Source: Chryseobacterium sp.
GTDB lineage: Bacteria > Bacteroidota > Bacteroidia > Flavobacteriales > Weeksellaceae
DNA length: 64,000 nt
Reading direction: 5' to 3'
NCBI GenBank assembly: GCA_031277615.1
Contig: JAITMC010000009.1
Span: 1-64,000, forward strand
Positions 8,588 to 17,214 of this stretch are shown here, piece by piece (position 1 is the stretch's first letter; each line of letters starts with the position of its first letter). The position numbers were made by a program, and so were the translations under genes. The notes beneath the pieces are model-generated. The model saw nothing but the letters and a program-made list of their open reading frames with translations, made no database searches and was not told the DNA's origin.

Positions 8588-9136
8588 TCAGATATTCTTC
8601 AGGACTTTTTCTGCCTGTAGAAGATGCCGCAGATTATGATTGATTACGAACCGGAAGGTATCTCCAAGTTTCAGTTTTATCCACTTTGAAATACTGATCC
8701 CTGTTTTGGTTTTATTCAGATCGATACTTTTTGCTTTTTCCAACAGCTCCAGTAGCTGATGCTGCTGGCGGATGAATTCACCTACTGTATTTTTATTCAG
8801 TTGGCTGTGGACAGGATTCATGCTTTTTAACGTTTTCATGGTGTTCAGCTTTTCTTTGGGAAGCATGCTTTCCGCAAAATAGTTGCCCAGAATTCCGGAT
8901 CTGAAAACAGGCTGAGCTGTTGTTTTGGAAGCTGAAATTTGACGGGTGATTTCAGGAATATAAAAATTACCGTAGCGGTTGAGATGTTCCAGACACTCCA
9001 GGACACTCCAGCTGTTTTCAGAAGTCCGGAAATTCAGTTCGTTTTCTGACTTCTTTTGCAGGTTTTCCGCCGTATGAATAGCATTGCAGACTGTATTCTG
9101 GAGATCGATGATCAGCTGTTCTGAAGAAATTTTCAT
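8588..9136 (-). CDS. DinB family (YfiT-like) four-helix protein
   Basis: A 182-residue all-alpha protein of the DinB/YfiT superfamily, metal-binding four-helix bundles often used as thiol-dependent transferases. The hallmark N-terminal stretch (SENSWSVLECLEHLNRY, about 40-56) with a conserved His, and a C-terminal His-containing helix (FVINHNLRHLLQAEKVL, about 163-179), are visible. ATG 9136 (MKISSEQ) is preferred to a TTG 18 nt upstream. Proteins of this kind sit in Bacteroidetes stress or detoxification neighbourhoods; the adjacent ogt gene agrees with that but proves nothing. The activity is unknown. Confidence 0.8.
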   Translation of the reverse strand: MKISSEQLIIDLQNTVCNAIHTAENLQKKSENELNFRTSENSWSVLECLEHLNRYGNFYIPEITRQISASKTTAQPVFRSGILGNYFAESMLPKEKLNTMKTLKSMNPVHSQLNKNTVGEFIRQQHQLLELLEKAKSIDLNKTKTGISISKWIKLKLGDTFRFVINHNLRHLLQAEKVLKNI

Positions 9137-9191
9137 CTTAATTATTTTCAGCAAATTTCCGGTTTAGTTTTTACCTGAATCTTGACTGAAC

Positions 9192-9710
9192 TCAAGATTT
9201 TTTAAGCCTCGACAAAGTTTCCGGGGACATTCTCAGGTAGTTGGCAATATATTTATTCGGAACTTCCTGAAACAGCTGCGGGCTTCTTTTCAGAACTCTT
9301 GCATAGCGTTCTCCCGGAGCGCTGATCAGCAGATCTTTTTCACGCTCGATCTGCTGCAGAACCAGATCTTCCAAAACAGAAGTCCAGAATTTAAGATGTT
9401 CCTCACCGGCATGAATAAATTCATAAAAATCTTTTTTAGAAGCGATTTTCACCGTTGTTTTTTTAATGGCCTGGATGTAAAATTCAGAGGGCTTTCCTGA
9501 CAAAAAAGAATCGAGCGAAACAATAATATTTCCGGAGTACCCGAAACGGATGATGCGTTCTTCATTTTCATCGGTCATAAAGATCCGGATGCTTCCTTTT
9601 TCTACAAAATAGATCTGAGTATCGGTACTTCCCGAAACCTTCAGGAACTCATTTCTCCTGAATTCTTTCTTTTCCCAGTGAAGTCCGCTTTCCAGCAATT
9701 TCTGAACCAT
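9192..9710 (-). CDS. Crp/Fnr-family transcriptional regulator
   Basis: A 172-residue regulator with an N-terminal cyclic-nucleotide-binding-like beta roll (about 15-110: FVEKGSIRIF, RIIRFGYSGNIIVSLDSFLSG) and a short C-terminal helix-turn-helix (about 135-170: APGERYARVLKRSP...YIANYLRMSPETLSRL). It is shorter than E. coli Crp (210), as is usual for the Bacteroidetes group, and lacks the residues expected for cAMP binding or an Fe-S cluster, so its ligand is unknown. It lies upstream of the DinB-ogt genes in the same direction and is divergent from the gene at 9781; either could be its target. Confidence 0.85.
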   Translation of the reverse strand: MVQKLLESGLHWEKKEFRRNEFLKVSGSTDTQIYFVEKGSIRIFMTDENEERIIRFGYSGNIIVSLDSFLSGKPSEFYIQAIKKTTVKIASKKDFYEFIHAGEEHLKFWTSVLEDLVLQQIEREKDLLISAPGERYARVLKRSPQLFQEVPNKYIANYLRMSPETLSRLKKS

Positions 9711-9732
9711 CTCATTTTATTATTTGCTGTTC

Positions 9733-9740
9733 CAAAGATA
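9733..9740 (-). promoter_or_regulatory. -7 element of the crp-like gene promoter
   Basis: Read on the minus strand this is TATCTTTG, an exact match to TAnnTTTG, 22 nt before the ATG at 9710. No TTG is seen at the usual -33 spacing. Confidence 0.5.
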
Positions 9741-9780
9741 ATCGGTAATTTTAAATTTTTAAATAACTAATCACTTAATA

Positions 9781-10632
9781 ATGCTCAAAAAAACATGTCT
9801 CTTGCTGCTGTTTACAGCCGGCTTTTTCCATTCACAGGCTCAGCAGACGATCCCGTTCCGGGTGACCCAACATCATAATATCATTGTAAAGACACTGGTT
9901 AACAAGAAAGATTCACTGGATCTGATGTTCCAGATTTCGATGAAAGATGCTTCCGTCTCACCTCAAAGACAGCATAAAGCGGATCATATTATTTTTAATA
10001 AAGATGAAATCAGCGATAATAATACGGTTGATATAGGAAAAATAACACTGAATAATGTCCGTTTTTTTGACAATGAACTTACAGGGCATGAAGCTGACGG
10101 TAAGATCGGAACCGGAATGTTTACGGGGAAAACCTTTAAAATAGATTACGACAACAATGAATTTGTAATTTATGACCAGCAACCTGACCTTAAAGATTAC
10201 ACTCCCGTAACTCTTTTTTATCAGGACGATCAGTTTACCATCAATGCAGACAATGTTATCGACGGTAAGAAGCAACAGGAGGCTTATTTTCTTCTTCAGT
10301 CGGGATTTTCGGGCGCTCTGATGTACAGTAATGATTTTGCCGAGGAAAAAGAACTCGATAAAAAACTGAAGATCATCGGGGAAAAGAATTTTAAAACCTC
10401 CAATGGAGCAACGGTAACAACTAAACAGGGTGTCCTGCCGTTTTTTAAGCTTGGAAATTTTGTATTTAAAGATGTCTCAGCCGGTTTTTTTACCGGATCG
10501 GTTAAAATGCAGACCAAAAATTATTTCGGGGCAGATATGCTCAGACGGTTCAACTGGGTCTTTGATGCGGACAGAAAAACAGCGTATATCAAACCAAGCA
10601 AATATTATTCTGAGCCTTATTATAAAATCTAA
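9781..10632 (+). CDS. Degenerate retropepsin-like aspartyl protease family protein, secreted
   Basis: A 283-residue exported protein (signal peptide 1-20, SQAQ). Its layout resembles the two-lobed aspartyl protease family of Bacteroidetes: a first lobe (about 30-130) with a conserved DGKIGTGMF block, and a second lobe ending in YFGADMLRRFNWVFDADRKT (about 250-268), which in the family closes the fold. The catalytic DTG is absent: the first lobe has no DTG, and the second reads FLLQSGFSG where FLLDTGFSG is expected. It is therefore probably inactive and may be a binding protein. The assignment to this fold is by pattern only. It is separated from the next gene by 3 bp. Confidence 0.55.
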   Translation: MLKKTCLLLLFTAGFFHSQAQQTIPFRVTQHHNIIVKTLVNKKDSLDLMFQISMKDASVSPQRQHKADHIIFNKDEISDNNTVDIGKITLNNVRFFDNELTGHEADGKIGTGMFTGKTFKIDYDNNEFVIYDQQPDLKDYTPVTLFYQDDQFTINADNVIDGKKQQEAYFLLQSGFSGALMYSNDFAEEKELDKKLKIIGEKNFKTSNGATVTTKQGVLPFFKLGNFVFKDVSAGFFTGSVKMQTKNYFGADMLRRFNWVFDADRKTAYIKPSKYYSEPYYKI

Positions 10633-10635
10633 TCT

Positions 10636-11688
10636 ATGTCTTATTTAAAACACAAAGAGCATTTTTCGTTAAAAAACCTGACTAAAAATACGATTGCTTT
10701 CACGTTTCTGTCCTGCCAGTTGGTGATGTACGGGTGCAAAAAAGAGGAAAAAACAGTGATTCCAGATTCTGCTGCGGTGAGTGATTCAATAAAAACAGCA
10801 AAAGAAGAAGATAGAATCGATTATAAAAACTTTAACCTGTTCAACGTCTATTCTATTGATCATAACGGGTATACAGATTCTTTCATTTCCGTATCGGATA
10901 TTTATGATGAACCGAATCCTGTTCCGGAAGAAATGATTAAAAACCAGAAACAGCTTTCTTTTGACCAGCTGAAATATATTGAACTGGATGCTCAGTACCG
11001 AAAAAAGATGCTGAACGCCATCCGTCTTACCGAAAATGATTTCCTGTTCATTTATAATTATGAATCCAATAAATTGGAGAAACTGCCGATCAATAAGCTG
11101 AAAGCAGTGGCTTACCTCAGCCTGTATGCGTCAGAGGGTGAAGAGGTTGACGGGTATTCTTATATGTTGGGATTTAAGGTAAATTCTCAGAAAAGTTCTG
11201 ATGCGTCTTACGGTCTTTACAATAATACGGTTGCCGCTTTCGGAAGTATAAGCCCTTTCGTTGAAAATAAAATGAAACCGGTACAATGGGAAAAAGCCGC
11301 TCCGGAGATTTCAAAAAAATATTTTTCAGGATCGACCCTGGAATACGGAAAAACCTATCAGGCTCAATATGAAGACCTTACCTATTATCTTCAGAACTTC
11401 AGTAAAGAAGGTCAGACTGCGGAACGAAAGCTGATTGTCCTCAACGGTAAGAAGGAGAAAATCTTTGAAACATCTTTTTCCAATGAAAATGAAGGGGAAG
11501 AATTTTATCCGCTTAACCAGGTGGAAATGGAAGGAGATGAGTATGTTTCACAATGGACAGGTTATCTTCTTAAAGGAAAGCCTGTGACCATTTTCGGATT
11601 TCTGTCGGAATCTTTCGGATGTCCTGCCATAACATTTCTGGACCGAAAAGAACCTGAAATTAATATCCAGTGTGATAACAGACACTAG
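10636..11688 (+). CDS. Hypothetical lipoprotein
   Basis: A 350-residue protein with an N-terminal hydrophobic segment and lipobox (LVMYGC, Cys at about 34) followed by a charged, Lys/Glu-rich linker, so it is probably lipidated. Residues about 55-345 are soluble and mixed alpha/beta, with no motif that I recognise. It begins 3 bp after the stop of the degenerate protease-like gene and must be co-transcribed with it. The unusually long stretch before the lipobox (about 33 residues) could mean a later start, but no better one is visible. The last residues (FGCPAITFLDR) retain a Cys. Confidence 0.6.
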   Translation: MSYLKHKEHFSLKNLTKNTIAFTFLSCQLVMYGCKKEEKTVIPDSAAVSDSIKTAKEEDRIDYKNFNLFNVYSIDHNGYTDSFISVSDIYDEPNPVPEEMIKNQKQLSFDQLKYIELDAQYRKKMLNAIRLTENDFLFIYNYESNKLEKLPINKLKAVAYLSLYASEGEEVDGYSYMLGFKVNSQKSSDASYGLYNNTVAAFGSISPFVENKMKPVQWEKAAPEISKKYFSGSTLEYGKTYQAQYEDLTYYLQNFSKEGQTAERKLIVLNGKKEKIFETSFSNENEGEEFYPLNQVEMEGDEYVSQWTGYLLKGKPVTIFGFLSESFGCPAITFLDRKEPEINIQCDNRH

Positions 11689-11690
11689 GA

Positions 11691-11880
11691 ATTTATCATA
11701 CAGCATGGACAAATCTTGATACTGACGAGGAAAAACAGGAAGTAGCGCTAGACATCAATCCGATGAAGTGAATTTTATGAATATCAGTTTGCGGTAAACG
11801 ATTCTCAGTCTCCACACGAGTATTCACAATATATCAATCCTATTGAACGTAGCAAAGAGATTCATATCCTGCAACACTGA
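11691..11880 (+). pseudogene. Frameshifted gene remnant
   Basis: Directly after the lipoprotein stop there is coding-like sequence in two frames. From 11697 one frame reads HTAWTNLDTDEEKQEVALD and stops at 11771; from 11770 another frame continues EYQFAVNDSQSPHEYSQY... to a TGA at 11878-11880. Joined across a frameshift near 11762-11770 they give the C-terminal ~60 residues of a lost protein. I do not recognise the family; the immediate upstream part is missing. Confidence 0.4.
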
Positions 11881-11888
11881 AATACAAC

Positions 11889-11922
11889 AAAGCCGCTCCC
11901 TGTATGTTCAGGTTGCGGCTTT
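11889..11922 (+). terminator. Intrinsic terminator-like hairpin
   Basis: AAAGCCGC (11889-11896) and its complement GCGGCTTT (11915-11922) form an 8-bp stem with an 18-nt loop just after the gene remnant. The U-run is short, so its strength is uncertain. Confidence 0.55.
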
Positions 11923-12052
11923 ATGATCCAATTATTATAATCTTTATAGGTTGATGGGTTGCTTAGTTTATTTTAAATATTAAAAACGATTAAGGTTGTT
12001 AAGGAAAAAACAAAGATTTTTATAAGCCGAATGCTGATAATTTAGATAAAAC

Positions 12053-13114
12053 TCAACGATCAGGTTTTGAATAAAGTCTGCTTTTCAGGTTTATAAAATA
12101 GTTCTCCGGTTCTTTAAATCCATTGGTTTTCATAAATTTCAGGATGACATTCAGGTAAGTTTCCGAAGGGATAAATTCCGTTCCCATTTTCTCTGAAAAC
12201 TTTTTGTATTCTGTTTCGAGAGCCTGTGGATCTTTGGCCAGTTTCTTCACATCGGTACGGAAACCTTTGAAGATAAATCTCAGTGCGTCGTAATTTCCGG
12301 GATACGATACGGTTCCATGCACTTCGTTTTCAAAGAAATGATGCTGGTAATTCAGGGTTCCGTTTTGTTCTACAATTCCTTTGAACTCCTGTATTGCATC
12401 GGTCATATCCGAGTTCCAGTTTTTATTCTGCTCTTCATTATCAGCCTGAGAGACATACAGAAATTTCTGCACCGGGAATTTTTTATTTTTTTCCAGATAC
12501 TCTTTTGTTTTGGAAATCAATATTTTATTATCCCACCATAAACTCGGATCGTTGGCAACATAGGCATTGAAGTATTCGGGATGCGTGAGCAGTACATTCA
12601 CCGCAAACAGTCCTCCAAACGAGTGCCCCACCAAAACGGAGTAATTCTGCGTTCTGTAATTCTTATTAATGAAAGGCTTCAGCTCTTCCTGAATAAATTT
12701 TACAAAATTTTCACTTCCCCCGCTGTCTCCGAAAAGAATAACATCAGGGTTCACGGGGCTTTTCTTCCCGGATTTTGTAGGGGTAAGGTCCCTGGTTCTT
12801 TCGGTATTCCTGATTCCTACCACAATACATTCCGGTATATCTGCATAAGGCGGCCTGGCCAGAAAATCGGACATTCCGGTATAGTATTCGAAGTTAATTT
12901 CTCCATCCAGAAGGTAAATCACCGGATATCTGGCAGGATTAATACTGCTGTCGTTATAAGTTTTCGGAAGGTGGATCCAGATTTCCCGTTTTTCATTCAG
13001 GATTTCAGAAAATACAGTCTGTTTTTCCCCTATCGAAATTTTTTCCTGCCCCTTCCCGGGGAAACAGAAAAAAAGAATAAGGATGAAAGATAAAAATTTA
13101 AGCCGGTTGTTCAT
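12053..13114 (-). CDS. Secreted alpha/beta hydrolase, esterase-D / siderophore esterase type
   Basis: A 353-residue exported hydrolase (signal peptide 1-22) of the putative-esterase family that includes Fes and IroE. The nucleophile is S165 in GHSFGG, and the base is probably H266 in ENEVHGTV; the acid is near D225. The N-terminal beta strands (EIWIHLPKTY, VIYLLDG) follow the family. Its position as last gene of a TonB receptor-PepSY-esterase set suggests that it hydrolyses an imported ferric siderophore in the periplasm to release iron, as IroE does; this is inference. It overlaps the upstream gene by 17 nt, so the two are translated from one mRNA. Confidence 0.82.
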   Translation of the reverse strand: MNNRLKFLSFILILFFCFPGKGQEKISIGEKQTVFSEILNEKREIWIHLPKTYNDSSINPARYPVIYLLDGEINFEYYTGMSDFLARPPYADIPECIVVGIRNTERTRDLTPTKSGKKSPVNPDVILFGDSGGSENFVKFIQEELKPFINKNYRTQNYSVLVGHSFGGLFAVNVLLTHPEYFNAYVANDPSLWWDNKILISKTKEYLEKNKKFPVQKFLYVSQADNEEQNKNWNSDMTDAIQEFKGIVEQNGTLNYQHHFFENEVHGTVSYPGNYDALRFIFKGFRTDVKKLAKDPQALETEYKKFSEKMGTEFIPSETYLNVILKFMKTNGFKEPENYFINLKSRLYSKPDR

Positions 13115-14363
13115 GATGCTCTTTTCTATTTTGATGAATGTTTTTAATTTCTTTGGTTTTCTTCGGAGATTTGTTGCGTCTTCCCCACCAGATCAGGAAT
13201 CCTGTCACCGGAAGACTGGTACAGATAATGCCCACCACAAAGGTGAAGATTTTCCCGAACATTCCACCCCAATACCCAACGTGCAGGTCAAAGTTCATAT
13301 GCTCTATCACTTCATGCATCTGCACTTCTTTCGGATAATTGATTTCTTCTCCCGTATATTTATTGGTTTCCATGCTTTTTCCACCTTCAAGGCTTTTCAG
13401 TCCGATAAATTTTGCCGCAACAACATGATAAACCGTTGCGGAATCATTCCTCGGAATACTCATTCTGAACTGTTTCGCCTCAGGAAATTCCGTGAATTTT
13501 TTATCGACAAAACTTGTATACGACAATGCTTTCTGATCGGGGTTAAACTCCGGTTCGTACTTCTCTGCTATCTTATGGGCATCCGGTGTTCCTCCAAACG
13601 CTTCCTGCGTAAGGTTGGTAAGGACTTCATAAGCCATGATAAGCCCTGTAATGGTAATAAATACGGCAGGAATCAACGAATAAAATCCGAAAACATTATG
13701 AAAATCGTAATTCTTCCTGCGCCATTTCGTTCCTGACTTGATTTTAAAAGCCGCTGTTCGTGTTGTTTTATTCCATTTTTTCGGCCACCAGAGAATCAGT
13801 CCGCCAATCAGCTGCACAAAAAAGATAATGGAAGCTACTCCCACTACCGTTTTCCCGAATTTACCCGCCAGAAGCTGAGCGTGAATATGGGCTACAATGT
13901 AAAAGAATTCATAGCTTTTTGTAGATCCCGTTATTTTTCCGGAATACGGATCAAGATAATGATAGGCAAATACACCTCTCGGTCCACGGCCTTTCGGTTT
14001 TCCTGCTTTGGAGGCATTTTTATCCTTCGGAGGCTTAGTGGCTGAAGCCACCCTGAATGTTCTGTCCGCTTCTTTATAGGTATCGAAATAGAATGCTTTT
14101 CTATCCGGAACCTGCTGATGGAATTTTGCCAACAGCTCTTCAGGAGCCATTTTCTTTGCATTGGCCGGAACCTGTACATATTTTGCACTTCCTGCACAAA
14201 GATCTATGATCTCATCACAGAAAACAAATACGGTTCCCGAGAGGGTTACTACCAGTACTATAATTCCCGAAACCAGTCCGAGCCAGAGATGCAGCCATCC
14301 TGTAATTCTTTTGGTCAGGGATTTTCCCTGTTTTTTCTTTTGGGTTGTTTTTTTGTTGTCCAT
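13098..14363 (-). CDS. PepSY-associated transmembrane protein (iron-uptake associated)
   Basis: A 421-residue inner-membrane protein of the PepSY_TM family, found with TonB-dependent siderophore receptors and thought to act as ferric-siderophore reductase or periplasmic partner. Four hydrophobic segments are visible (about 28-50, 162-185, 220-243, 370-393); the family signature GLVSGIIVLVVTLSGTVFVF lies in the first and periplasmic PepSY-type regions lie between. Conserved His residues in LHLWLGL, AHIHAQLL, FHNVFGFYSL and FDLHVGYW are consistent with haem binding. It is flanked by the receptor upstream and the esterase downstream. Confidence 0.88.
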   Translation of the reverse strand: MDNKKTTQKKKQGKSLTKRITGWLHLWLGLVSGIIVLVVTLSGTVFVFCDEIIDLCAGSAKYVQVPANAKKMAPEELLAKFHQQVPDRKAFYFDTYKEADRTFRVASATKPPKDKNASKAGKPKGRGPRGVFAYHYLDPYSGKITGSTKSYEFFYIVAHIHAQLLAGKFGKTVVGVASIIFFVQLIGGLILWWPKKWNKTTRTAAFKIKSGTKWRRKNYDFHNVFGFYSLIPAVFITITGLIMAYEVLTNLTQEAFGGTPDAHKIAEKYEPEFNPDQKALSYTSFVDKKFTEFPEAKQFRMSIPRNDSATVYHVVAAKFIGLKSLEGGKSMETNKYTGEEINYPKEVQMHEVIEHMNFDLHVGYWGGMFGKIFTFVVGIICTSLPVTGFLIWWGRRNKSPKKTKEIKNIHQNRKEHHEQPA

Positions 14364-14525
14364 ATCTTATTGGGTTGTCTGTGGTAAATTTGTTGGAGGG
14401 TGCGGGGTGTTTTGCTGATAGGATTTTTTTGTTGTAGGATGGGTTTTATGATTATAGGGGTGTTTTATTTTATAGATATGTTTATGCTAATAATATGTTT
14501 TGTATTAATAAATTATGTTTGTATT

Positions 14526-14653
14526 AATAGGATTTCATCCTATCCTTTGTTAAAGCGTCCCGTTGGGACTACCCCCTATTGTATGCAAATGTTTTTTGAA
14601 TTTTTGATTGATAGGATTGCATCCTATTCTTGGTTAAAGCGTACCGTTGGGAC
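14526..14653. repeat. Two paired-hairpin repeats (TAGGAT / GTCCC type)
   Basis: Two copies (14526-14570 and 14607-14653) lie in the 431-bp gap between the TonB receptor and PepSY genes. Each has a first stem around TTC (ATAGGAT-TTC-ATCCTAT at 14527-14543), a short spacer, then GTCCC-GTT-GGGAC (14557-14569). The second copy is more diverged (TGC centre, GTACC for GTCCC). The same family is seen three times at 29.7-29.97 kb. The rest of the gap is A/T-rich with nothing else that I can name. Confidence 0.75.
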
Positions 14654-14794
14654 TCTTTTAGAAGATGCGGGGCTTTGTTCGGCTGAAAAATTTTGATTTT
14701 TTTTGGCCTTTAAACAGAATATATTGCTTGTTATTTGTGACCTCGCGTTCTCCAACATATTTACCATCTGAGATAATTTGTTTTTGTTTTTTAA

Positions 14795-17005
14795 TTAAAA
14801 TTTAAAGGCAAAATTGGCAAGGATCTCTCTTGGTTTCTGAGGCTGACCATAGAAGTTCCAATAAGTTTCATTGAGGGCATTATTCATTTTCACGCCTATT
14901 CTGTATTTCTTTTTATCATAGAAAACAGTAGCGCCTACAGAGGTATAAGCCGGAGCAAGAAAATGGTTGGTAATGTTGATGTAGGTTTTATCTACAAAAT
15001 TAAATCCGGCTCCGAATCCCAATCCTTCACAGATTCCATTCATGATTTTATAGCTTGTCCAGAAATTGGCCACATGTTTGGGAGTCCAGGCAATTCTTTT
15101 CCCGTTATCTTTACTTCTGTCGTCATTTTTATTGTCATTATATCCGTAACCTGCAATGATATTCCAGCCTTTCAGAGGATTGGCAATGAAATCGATTTCC
15201 AATCCCTGATTTTTGACGTTTCCATCCTGTCTGTTTCCCAAGCCCGAAGGATCTGCAATGAGCCTGTTTTTTACATTCATATTGTAATACGTAATCGTTG
15301 AAAGCAGTTTCTTTCCGAAAAGGTCCAGTTTAAATCCTCCCTCGATCTGGTTTCCCTGTTCCGGGTCCCATTTGGTAAGGATACCGTCCTGATTGGCAGA
15401 GGGTGCGAAGTATTTGAATCCGTTCACATAATTGGCAAAGAAGGAGATCTGATCTTTAACGATTTCGTAAACCAATCCGAATTTCGGAGAAAACTGGGTT
15501 TGGGTATAACCCATTACATATTTTGCATTAAAGCCGTTACCCTCGGATACTTCCACACCGTTAACGACCGTATTCCGGTTCTTATAATGATCCATTCTCA
15601 CGCTGGCCATCACCAGAAGGTTGTCTGTAATATTCAGGACATCGGAAACGTAAGCACTGAATGTGCTGAATTTTGTAATTTCATAATTGGTAGGCTTTGT
15701 AAGGCTGGCCGGATTATCAGGGCTTCCCGGGTTTGGATTGACCGGAATTCTTTCCAGGTTCTGTACCAAGCTTCTGGAAATGGGCTGCCAGGGTGAATTT
15801 TCGTTTAATTTTACAACATCATAAGGGGCAAATACAGATCCCGTGGTATCGGCAGCATTTCTTTTAAACATACCATATTGATTTTTGGTGCTCTGCTGGT
15901 AATAATCCAAACCAACGACCAGTCTGTTTCTCAGGTTTCCGATTTTAAAATCTCCGATAAAATTCTGCTGAATATTATCTGTCGTCACTTTATAGCTGTC
16001 AAACGGACGGATTCCTCTGCTTACTGTATTATTATCAATATAACTCAATACCAGAAATATAGATTCGTTTTCATTGGCCATTCCTCTTTGGTAAGACGTT
16101 CTGGAAGTCCACTGATCGTTGAATTTATGGGTTACTTCTGCCATGGTTACGAAATTGGTTCTTTTGGAGCCGATATCATTGCTGGTAAAAGACCGCTGAT
16201 GTGCTCCTGCCAGATCTTTCATGGAGTGAAGTGTAAGTTTTTCGGACTGTCTTACGTAAGCATTCAAGGTTTTATCCGGAGCGTGAAATTCCGTATCCAG
16301 GGTTACCGTTGTTTTATCGCTTACTTTATATAAGATACTTCCTGAAAAGAACAGCCCTTTATTATAGCCTGCATCCTGAAAAGAGTCCTGTGAATAAGCG
16401 GCTAGATTGAATCTGGCCAGTGCTGTTTTTTCTTTATTCAAAGGGGCGTTTACATCAGCCGTGATTCTGTTCATTCCCCAGCTTCCGGTGGTATATCCAA
16501 TGATTCCGCCGAAGTTTTCCTGTGGCTTTTTGGTAATAATATTCACTACCCCACCGTAATTGGCCAGCGTTCCCCCGAACAGGGTTCCTGAAGGTCCTTT
16601 AATGACTTCCACTCTTTCTACATTGGCAATTTCGGACTGTACCCTGGGATTCTGAATGAGTCCGTTTCTAAAGTTGGCAGAAGAGCTGAAACCTCTGAGG
16701 AAAATATCATTACCGCTGTCGTTCACACTGTTATTTACCACAACTCCAGGTGCTGAAGCCATGGCTGTATTGAAATCTACCGCGTTCATTTCGCTGATGA
16801 TCTCTTTCGGAACAATATTGTAAACGGTTGGGTTTTCCAGGTTTTCCAGTGGCAGTCTGGCTACGGATTCTGATTTTTTGGTTCTGTAGTTGTTGGTTCC
16901 CTGTAGAGATACAGCCTGAATTTCAGAAATTCTGACGGTATCTGTCTTTTGGGCACTCAGCATAGACACCGCTAACAGAGATGCAGAAATAATTGTTCTT
17001 TTCAT
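14795..17005 (-). CDS. TonB-dependent siderophore receptor
   Basis: A 736-residue outer-membrane receptor of the FhuE/FpvA/FecA type that binds a ferric siderophore and imports it using TonB energy. A signal peptide (1-19, SMLSAQ) precedes a short TonB-box region (about 20-30) and a plug domain (about 40-165) with typical text NDIFLRGFSSS, VERVEVIKGPSGTLFGG and GGVVNIITKKP. The rest is the 22-strand barrel, ending in the aromatic residue pattern EILANFAFKF. There is no N-terminal carboxypeptidase-like or signalling domain, so it is not a transducer of the FpvA kind. It is the first gene of the receptor-PepSY-esterase cassette. Confidence 0.93.
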   Translation of the reverse strand: MKRTIISASLLAVSMLSAQKTDTVRISEIQAVSLQGTNNYRTKKSESVARLPLENLENPTVYNIVPKEIISEMNAVDFNTAMASAPGVVVNNSVNDSGNDIFLRGFSSSANFRNGLIQNPRVQSEIANVERVEVIKGPSGTLFGGTLANYGGVVNIITKKPQENFGGIIGYTTGSWGMNRITADVNAPLNKEKTALARFNLAAYSQDSFQDAGYNKGLFFSGSILYKVSDKTTVTLDTEFHAPDKTLNAYVRQSEKLTLHSMKDLAGAHQRSFTSNDIGSKRTNFVTMAEVTHKFNDQWTSRTSYQRGMANENESIFLVLSYIDNNTVSRGIRPFDSYKVTTDNIQQNFIGDFKIGNLRNRLVVGLDYYQQSTKNQYGMFKRNAADTTGSVFAPYDVVKLNENSPWQPISRSLVQNLERIPVNPNPGSPDNPASLTKPTNYEITKFSTFSAYVSDVLNITDNLLVMASVRMDHYKNRNTVVNGVEVSEGNGFNAKYVMGYTQTQFSPKFGLVYEIVKDQISFFANYVNGFKYFAPSANQDGILTKWDPEQGNQIEGGFKLDLFGKKLLSTITYYNMNVKNRLIADPSGLGNRQDGNVKNQGLEIDFIANPLKGWNIIAGYGYNDNKNDDRSKDNGKRIAWTPKHVANFWTSYKIMNGICEGLGFGAGFNFVDKTYINITNHFLAPAYTSVGATVFYDKKKYRIGVKMNNALNETYWNFYGQPQKPREILANFAFKF

Positions 17006-17027
17006 TTTATAATTAAGTTTAGTTCTG

Positions 17028-17064
17028 CAAAAGTATTTTATTTTTATTAATTCTAAATAAAAAT
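17028..17064 (-). promoter_or_regulatory. TonB receptor promoter with possible Fur-like operator
   Basis: On the minus strand TACTTTTG (17035-17028) fits TAnnTTTG. Directly upstream, at about 17041-17064, is an A/T-rich imperfect palindrome containing TTTAGAATTAAT. Its position and composition suit a Fur-type repressor site; this is a guess from context. Confidence 0.35.
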
Positions 17065-17108
17065 ATGACAGAAATCATATAAATAATTATCCAGATACAG
17101 CATGAATA

Positions 17109-17136
17109 AAGGGTTTCCGAAAAACCGAAAACCCTT
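17109..17136 (-). terminator. Terminator hairpin of the 165-residue protein gene
   Basis: AAGGGTTT (17109-17116) and AAACCCTT (17129-17136) form an 8-bp stem about 80 nt after the stop of the minus-strand gene at 17215-17712. The U-run is weak on that strand. Confidence 0.45.
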
Positions 17137-17214
17137 AAGTGATTTATTGAGCCTCTGAATTGAGGCTGAATAGTAAATTTTATAAGTTGAAAGTTAAATT
17201 TAAAGAAGTAGTAT

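Noticed and set aside
13083-13736. 217-residue plus-strand frame opposite the PepSY gene
   Set aside because: It lies wholly over two well-supported minus-strand genes and is a shadow frame.
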